Assembly (NCBI RefSeq): GCF_036850765.1
Contig: NC_089493.1
Location: 18,229,632-18,293,631 of the forward strand
Source of the DNA: Saccopteryx bilineata
Taxonomy: Eukaryota; Chordata; Mammalia; Chiroptera; Emballonuridae
Reading direction: 5' to 3'
Length of the DNA: 64,000 bases
The translations under genes were made by a program, and so were the position numbers. The notes below the pieces were generated by a model that did no database searches, was not told the DNA's origin, and was given only the letters and a program-made list of their open reading frames with translations. This document shows positions 59,081 through 64,000 of the stretch, in pieces. The first letter of the stretch is position 1. Each line of letters begins with the position of its first letter.

Positions 59081-59414
59081 GTTTTTTTAGATGTCCACAC
59101 ACCTGGCTTCAAAAGTCTGACTATTATAAACTTTTCATGTAAATTGCAATCATTATTAATATCAATCTTATGAAGTCTAGGATAAAGGCTATAATACATA
59201 AGAAGAAAGTGATACCTCTTAAGTAGCTAGGCATCCAAGAAAACAAGCCAGACTAAATGAGTCAAGTAGAGATCACTAAAACTGTAAAAATGTCAAAAAT
59301 ATTATTTATTGCCAAGTTGCCTAGATGCTTCTATATTAATTTTCAACTCTAACTTTTTATACAGTAAGAGAAAATGTAAAGTGAAGTCATCTAAATTTTT
59401 TGATCCAGTGCTTA

Positions 59415-60070
59415 ACCATCATTTAGTGGACATTTAAACCCACTTCTAGGAATATAGCCTAAGAATCCTGAAACACTAATATGAAAGATTATATGCACCC
59501 CTATGTACACTGCAGTATTACTTGCAATAGCCAAGATCTGGAAAGAGCCCAAGGGCCCATCAAGTAGAGTTGGATAAAAAAGCTGTGGTATATTTACACA
59601 ATGGATTACCATGTGGCCGTAAAAAAGAAGAGAATTTTGTCTTTTGTGTCAGCAAGAATAGACCTGGAGAGCATTATGCTAAGTGAAATAAGCCAGTTGA
59701 AAAAAGATAACATATGATTTTATTTATATGCTAAGTTTAATGAACAAAATGAACTAACAGGCAAAATAGAGACAGACTCATACATGAGGGCAGGCTGACA
59801 GCTGTCTATGGGGACTGGGTTAAGGGGTGGAGGGATTGAACAAAAAAGAGCAAAAAAAAAAAGGAAAGAAAAAATTCAGGAATAAAGATGCAGTGAATAC
59901 AAGGGGGGAAAGGTGGAGGAGGTTTTGGGGGGTAGATGATGATGGACAAAAACTTGACTTGAGGGTAAACACACAATACAGTGCACAGAGGCGTGTTGTA
60001 GAATTGGGCACCTGAAACCTGTATAATTTTATTATCTAGTGTCACCCCAATGAATTCAATTGAAACTATG
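59415..60070 (+). mobile_element. Older, 5'-truncated L1 (ORF2 C-terminus and 3' UTR)
   Basis: Decayed ORF2 end: 'cacttctaggaatatagcct', 'atatgcacccctatgtacac', 'ggtatatttacacaatggat', 'ctaagtgaaataagccag'. The 3' UTR follows with 'atgatggacaaaaacttgac', 'attgggcacctgaaacctgt' and 'ctagtgtcaccccaatgaat'. Same lineage as 44105-44312 and clearly older than the two full-length L1s. Confidence 0.92.
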
Positions 60071-62465
60071 TTTTATTTGCTCAACGTAGTGTTCTCCAAA
60101 TGTAATTGCTCCAGGACACTTTCTTTTTTTCTTCCTCTTCCTTTTTCTATCCCCTTTTTAATATGACACTTATTACCATTCCATAAAACTACTATTCCTT
60201 GAAATAAAATTAGATGAAAATATAGTGATGAGGAATATTTAGAAATTAATATCTTGGGACCTTGGTGACTCTCCATGTATTGAAGAGAGTTTGATGAACA
60301 ATAGTGATGATGCCACTTATAAAAACTTAGAACACAAAAAGCAAATTTGGATGATGGGGAAATGGGAAGACTATTTTTAACACACTGAATTTAAGAAGTT
60401 TGAGGGGCAACTAATTGGATACACCTATGTCTATTAGGTATTTAATATATTTTATTTCAATTTCAATAACTAATTTAATAAAATCTATATTTTACACATT
60501 TACATATGTACATATGCATTTATCAAGGTACATAGAGAATGTAAGAATGAGAGGTTATTCAGCATGCATATATAAAGGCATAGCTCTTTCAATAAACCAA
60601 CTTCTTGATGCTATGTATATACACACACATAATACACACAACACAAACACACAATCTTGACAAAAATAGTGTTTTAAGAATTTTAAACTTTAATAAATTA
60701 AGACACTTCATATAGTCAACAAGTTAAATTTTTAATAATGCATACAATGAACTTACTTCTCCAAAATGAAATATTGAGGAAGCATTTTGTAGTAGTAAAA
60801 ATAAAATACACTATTTATCCTAGTTCATGTCACTAAGAAGAGCTCAGTTGTTTGGCAGAGTGACGTCAACCATAAGAAATTCCAATTTAAAATAGCAATT
60901 CTTGAGAAAGATAAAAGTAATGGAAATATTGGCTCAAAATTGAAGTGTCCCTAAATTCTGTAACATTAATGGGATATATATCATAGAAAAAAAGGTTTCA
61001 CCTGAGCAATCCCAAGCGAGCAGGTCAAATTGCTTATACAGACTAAAAGTAACTTTAGAGCTTTCCTTGAAACAAAATTAAATATTTGTTTAGGAACCTA
61101 TCTAACTGGGTAATATAAATCAGTCTATAATCACATATATTTTGAAGTATGGAAGATAGGGAAGAATAAGAAAAACATAGTGAAATTGTGCACTTAGAAT
61201 AAATTTCATTGGTAATCAAGGATAAAGAAACTCTTTAAGATGATAGGCTTAGTAGTTAAAGTTTTATGTATTTGATGCTATTGAAAAGCCCCCCATTGCC
61301 TCCTTCCTGTCTTTTTGGGGTTCCTCCAAGGTTGGTGCATGGGCTCTGGTTAGAGGAAGAGTTGAATAACTATGAAAGGAATCTTTAAAACCATTAGCAC
61401 ATTAATGAAGCTTTTCAATGATATATTCAGAAGAACTGAAAAAAACAAATTTTAAATAGGAGCTATTTGGAAAGTAAACTAGGCAGTTAAGTAAAACACT
61501 TGAAATTTGGATAAAGTTCTGGAATATTTGTCCTTATTTTCCATTAACAAAGATGCTTTACTTATTATAAAAGCTAAAAGCATTAGGTTAAAAGCTATTT
61601 TATTGGTTATTAAAGTAGTATTAGCTACTTTATCAAATTTTATATTTCTTCATATAATTAAATTTGTAAAAGAGTAGCTTTTCTTTACAGCATTTTAATA
61701 AAAATGCCTAGATTGGAGTAAGTGCATAGACTTAATCACAGTGACATACCATAAAGCACACTGTATCTACAGACAGCGACATGGATTCTAACCACAACTT
61801 TGTCACTCACTTGCATGTGCTGCAGAGCCAGACAGTGAATCACTCCGGGCTGTTTTCTCACCCACAAAACCAGGAGTGTGGGCTGGAGCAGAGGGTTTCC
61901 AGAAACAGCTAAGGAGGTTTAGAAACAAACAAACAAAAAAGACTTCCAGACACTTCCTTCAGTGATTCAGGTCAGCTTGAAAATCTGGTTTTTAAATAAC
62001 CCCATATGGCTTATTGAATAACCCAATGGAAAGAATATTAGATGAGAAGAGTTGTCAAATTTCTACTTTCAGAAAAATCTATTAACATTTTAAAAAAGGA
62101 AGAGAGTAAACAAAAAAAATTTTTCTAACTTACATATTTGAGTCTTTCTTCAAAATGAGTTGGCCTTGCTTTAAAATTCAATCCGTTTTTTTTTTATTTT
62201 ATTTTACTGCTAGTTTCAGGGGTGAAAAGTTCTAACTGATTTAAAGATGAAAGTCTTACTCTTGACCTGTTCTGGAAGCACAATGCCACCAAGGGAAGCA
62301 TATCCAAATAAATATCTTGCATTAATTACCCTTGATTCTGACAACCAGTGCCTAGTGGTAAAAATTGGGCATTAATACAGCCTGATTAAGAATACTTTGC
62401 CAATATATGCCAGAAGATTTTAAATGTGCGTAATCTGGAAGCAAGAAATTTTACCTTTTTGAATT
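60071..62465. other. Unique AT-rich sequence
   Basis: About 2.4 kb with no recognised gene or repeat, apart from an imperfect ACAC stretch at 60621-60655 and small A/T runs. Confidence 0.45.
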
Positions 62466-62469
62466 CATT

Positions 62470-62877
62470 TATTTTTATTTTTATTTATTTATTTGTTTAT
62501 TTGTATTTTTCTGAAGTGAGAAGGGGAAGATAGAGAGACAGATTGCTGCGTGCACCTGATTGGGATCCACCCAGCATGCCCACCAGGGGGTGATGCTTTG
62601 CCCATCTGGGGCATTGTTCTGTTGCAACTGGAGCCATTCTAGTGCCTGAGGCAAGGCCATGGAGCCATCCTCAGCACCCGGGCCAACTTTGCTCCAATGG
62701 AGCCTTGGTTGTGGGAGGGGAAGAGAGAGACAAAGAGAAAGGAGAAGGGGAAGGGTGGAGAAGCAGATGGGCACTTCTGTGTGTCCTGGCCAGGAATCGA
62801 ACTTGGGACTCCTGACACACCTATGACTCTGACACACCTGGCTGATGCTCTACTGCTGAGCCAATCGACCAGGGCCA
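62470..62877 (-). mobile_element. tRNA-derived bat SINE with local duplication
   Basis: Antisense long SINE with an extended ATTT-rich reversed tail (62470-62503), 'tatttttctgaagtgagaag', GC-rich body, reversed B box 'aggaatcgaacttggg' and head end GGCCAGGGCC-like. The words CTGACACACCT occur twice (62812 and 62830), a small tandem duplication in the tRNA anticodon-arm region that other copies lack. No clear target duplication. Confidence 0.88.
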
Positions 62878-63002
62878 GTATCTTTATAAATTTAAACTAA
62901 GAAAATAATCAGGCTTAAACATAATAAATAAATACAATAAATTATCAGAAAGTTTTTATCAATGGAAATTAATTAAAACATGACTTAAATCAGTATTTCC
63001 CA

Positions 63003-63115
63003 AATAGGTTAGAGAGTTCGTTAGAAATGCAGATTCTTTAGTCCCTTTCCTGGACATTGTAATGCAGTATATTCAGGGTAAGACTATAACTCTGTTTTTT
63101 AAAGCCATCCTCTAG
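63003..63115 (+). repeat. MER5-type hAT remnant
   Basis: 'gttcgttagaaatgcagatt', 'ctttagtccctttcctgg', 'attcagggtaagactataac' and 'ctgttttttaaagccatcct' follow the order of the MER5A interior. Decayed. Confidence 0.5.
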
Positions 63116-63117
63116 AT

Positions 63118-63240
63118 CAGTGGTAGTCAATCTGGTCCCTATCATCCACTAGTGGGAGTTCCAGCTTTCATGGTGGGCGGTAGCAGAGCAACCAAAGTAT
63201 AGATAAAAAGATAGATTTAACTATAGTAAGTTGTTTTTTG
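63118..63240 (+). mobile_element. hAT transposon fragment, cut by L1
   Basis: Starts CAGTGGTAGTCAATCTGGTC, a hAT-like terminus, then 'actagtgggagttccagctt', 'ggtgggcggtagcagagcaa' and 'aaaaagatagatttaactat'. I associate this with non-autonomous hAT elements in bats. The right end is missing because the antisense L1 begins here. Confidence 0.7.
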
Positions 63241-63246
63241 TTGTTG

Positions 63247-64000
63247 TTTTTATTTTATTTTATTTTATTTTATTTTATTTTTTTAATGGGGTGACATCAA
63301 TAAATCAGGATACATATATTCAAAGATAACAAGTCCAGGTTATCTTGTCGTTCAATTATGTTGCATACCCACCACCCAAAGTCAGATTGTCCTCTGTCAC
63401 CTTCTATCTTGTTTTCTTTGTGCCCCTCCCCACCCCCTATCCCTCTCCCATTCCCCCCTCCCCCCCATAACCACCACACTCTTATCAATGTCTCTTAGTT
63501 TCACTATTATGTACCACCTACGTATGGAATAATACAGTTCCTGTTTTTTTCTGATTTACTTATTTCGCTTCGTATCATGTTATCAAGATCCCACCATTTT
63601 GCTGTAAATGTTCCGATGTCATCATTTCTTATGGCTGAGTAGTATTCCATAGTGTATATGTGCCACATCTTCTTTATCCAGTCATCTATTGATGGGCTTT
63701 TTGGTTGTTTCCATGTCCTGGCCACTGTGAACAATGCTGCAATAAACATGGGGCTGCATGTGTCTTTATGTATCAATGTTTCTGAGTTTTTGGGATATAT
63801 ACCCAGTAGAGGGATTGCTGGGTCATAAGGTAGTTCTATTTGCAGTTTTTTGAGGAACCACCATACTTTCTTCCATAATGGTTGTACTACTTTACATTCC
63901 CACCAACAGTGTATGAGGGTTCCTTTTTCTCCACAGCCTCTCCAACATTTGCTATTACCTGACTTGCTAATAACAGCTAATCGAACAGGTGTGAGGTGGT
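63247..64000 (-). mobile_element. L1, antisense, running off the window
   Basis: Reversed tail is a (TTTTA)n repeat (63247-63285), then the 3' UTR ('aatggggtgacatcaataaa', C-rich tract). The reversed ORF2 C-terminus follows, with the frame 63776-63507 encoding [19 protein letters not shown] and [13 protein letters not shown]. Same 3' UTR type as L1 copy 2. The 5' extent is outside the window. Confidence 0.95.

Overview
The window is eukaryotic and mammalian. It is AT-rich and contains no recognisable protein-coding exon, rRNA or functional tRNA gene. It is packed with interspersed repeats, including ancient mammal-wide ones (MIR, L2, MER5-type hAT). The young repeats point to a bat. They include several families of tRNA-headed SINEs starting GCCCTGGC..., L1s with a bat-like 5' end, mariner and hAT DNA transposons, and a SPIN-like hAT. 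The roughly 360-400 bp SINE (tRNA head plus long GC-rich body) resembles the Rhin-1 type known from horseshoe and leaf-nosed bats. The order Chiroptera is fairly safe; the family is a guess made without any database.

Layout. 1-9700 is mostly unique sequence with one 399 bp SINE (2623), a SINE nested in a SINE (5226-5635), an L2 block, a near-perfect 109 bp hairpin (7669-7777) and a repeat-free segment with three octamer motifs (7880-8480). 9719-10245 is a solo LTR with a 5 bp target duplication. 10600-17200 holds MER5A, six tRNA-SINEs, a MIR and a 1.1 kb repeat-free candidate conserved block (12691-13780). 17200-24900 is mostly unique, with one mariner-type MITE (20120), one SINE (20693) and another candidate conserved block (22440-23400). 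24953-30900 is a full-length dead L1 with a 16 bp target duplication. 31000-48500 carries a SINE (33637), an internally deleted mariner (35788-36340), a 5'-inverted (twin-primed) L1 (39325-39991), an L1 inserted at the tail of an older SINE (41031-41470), more SINEs, MIR/L2 fragments and an unexplained GC-richer segment (43130-43660). 48544-54728 is a second full-length dead L1, carrying the SPIN-like hAT at 51470-51682. 55800-60070 is L2/MIR/old L1, and 60070-62469 is unique. 62470-64000 stacks a SINE, hAT remnants and an antisense L1 that runs off the window.

There is no operon or gene network here: the window is best read as intergenic or deep intronic DNA. Its value lies in transposon history (nested insertions, paralogous L1s with different 3' ends, possibly horizontally acquired DNA transposons), one very young-looking hairpin, and three repeat-free segments that could be regulatory. 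I did not find a convincing undescribed molecular system.
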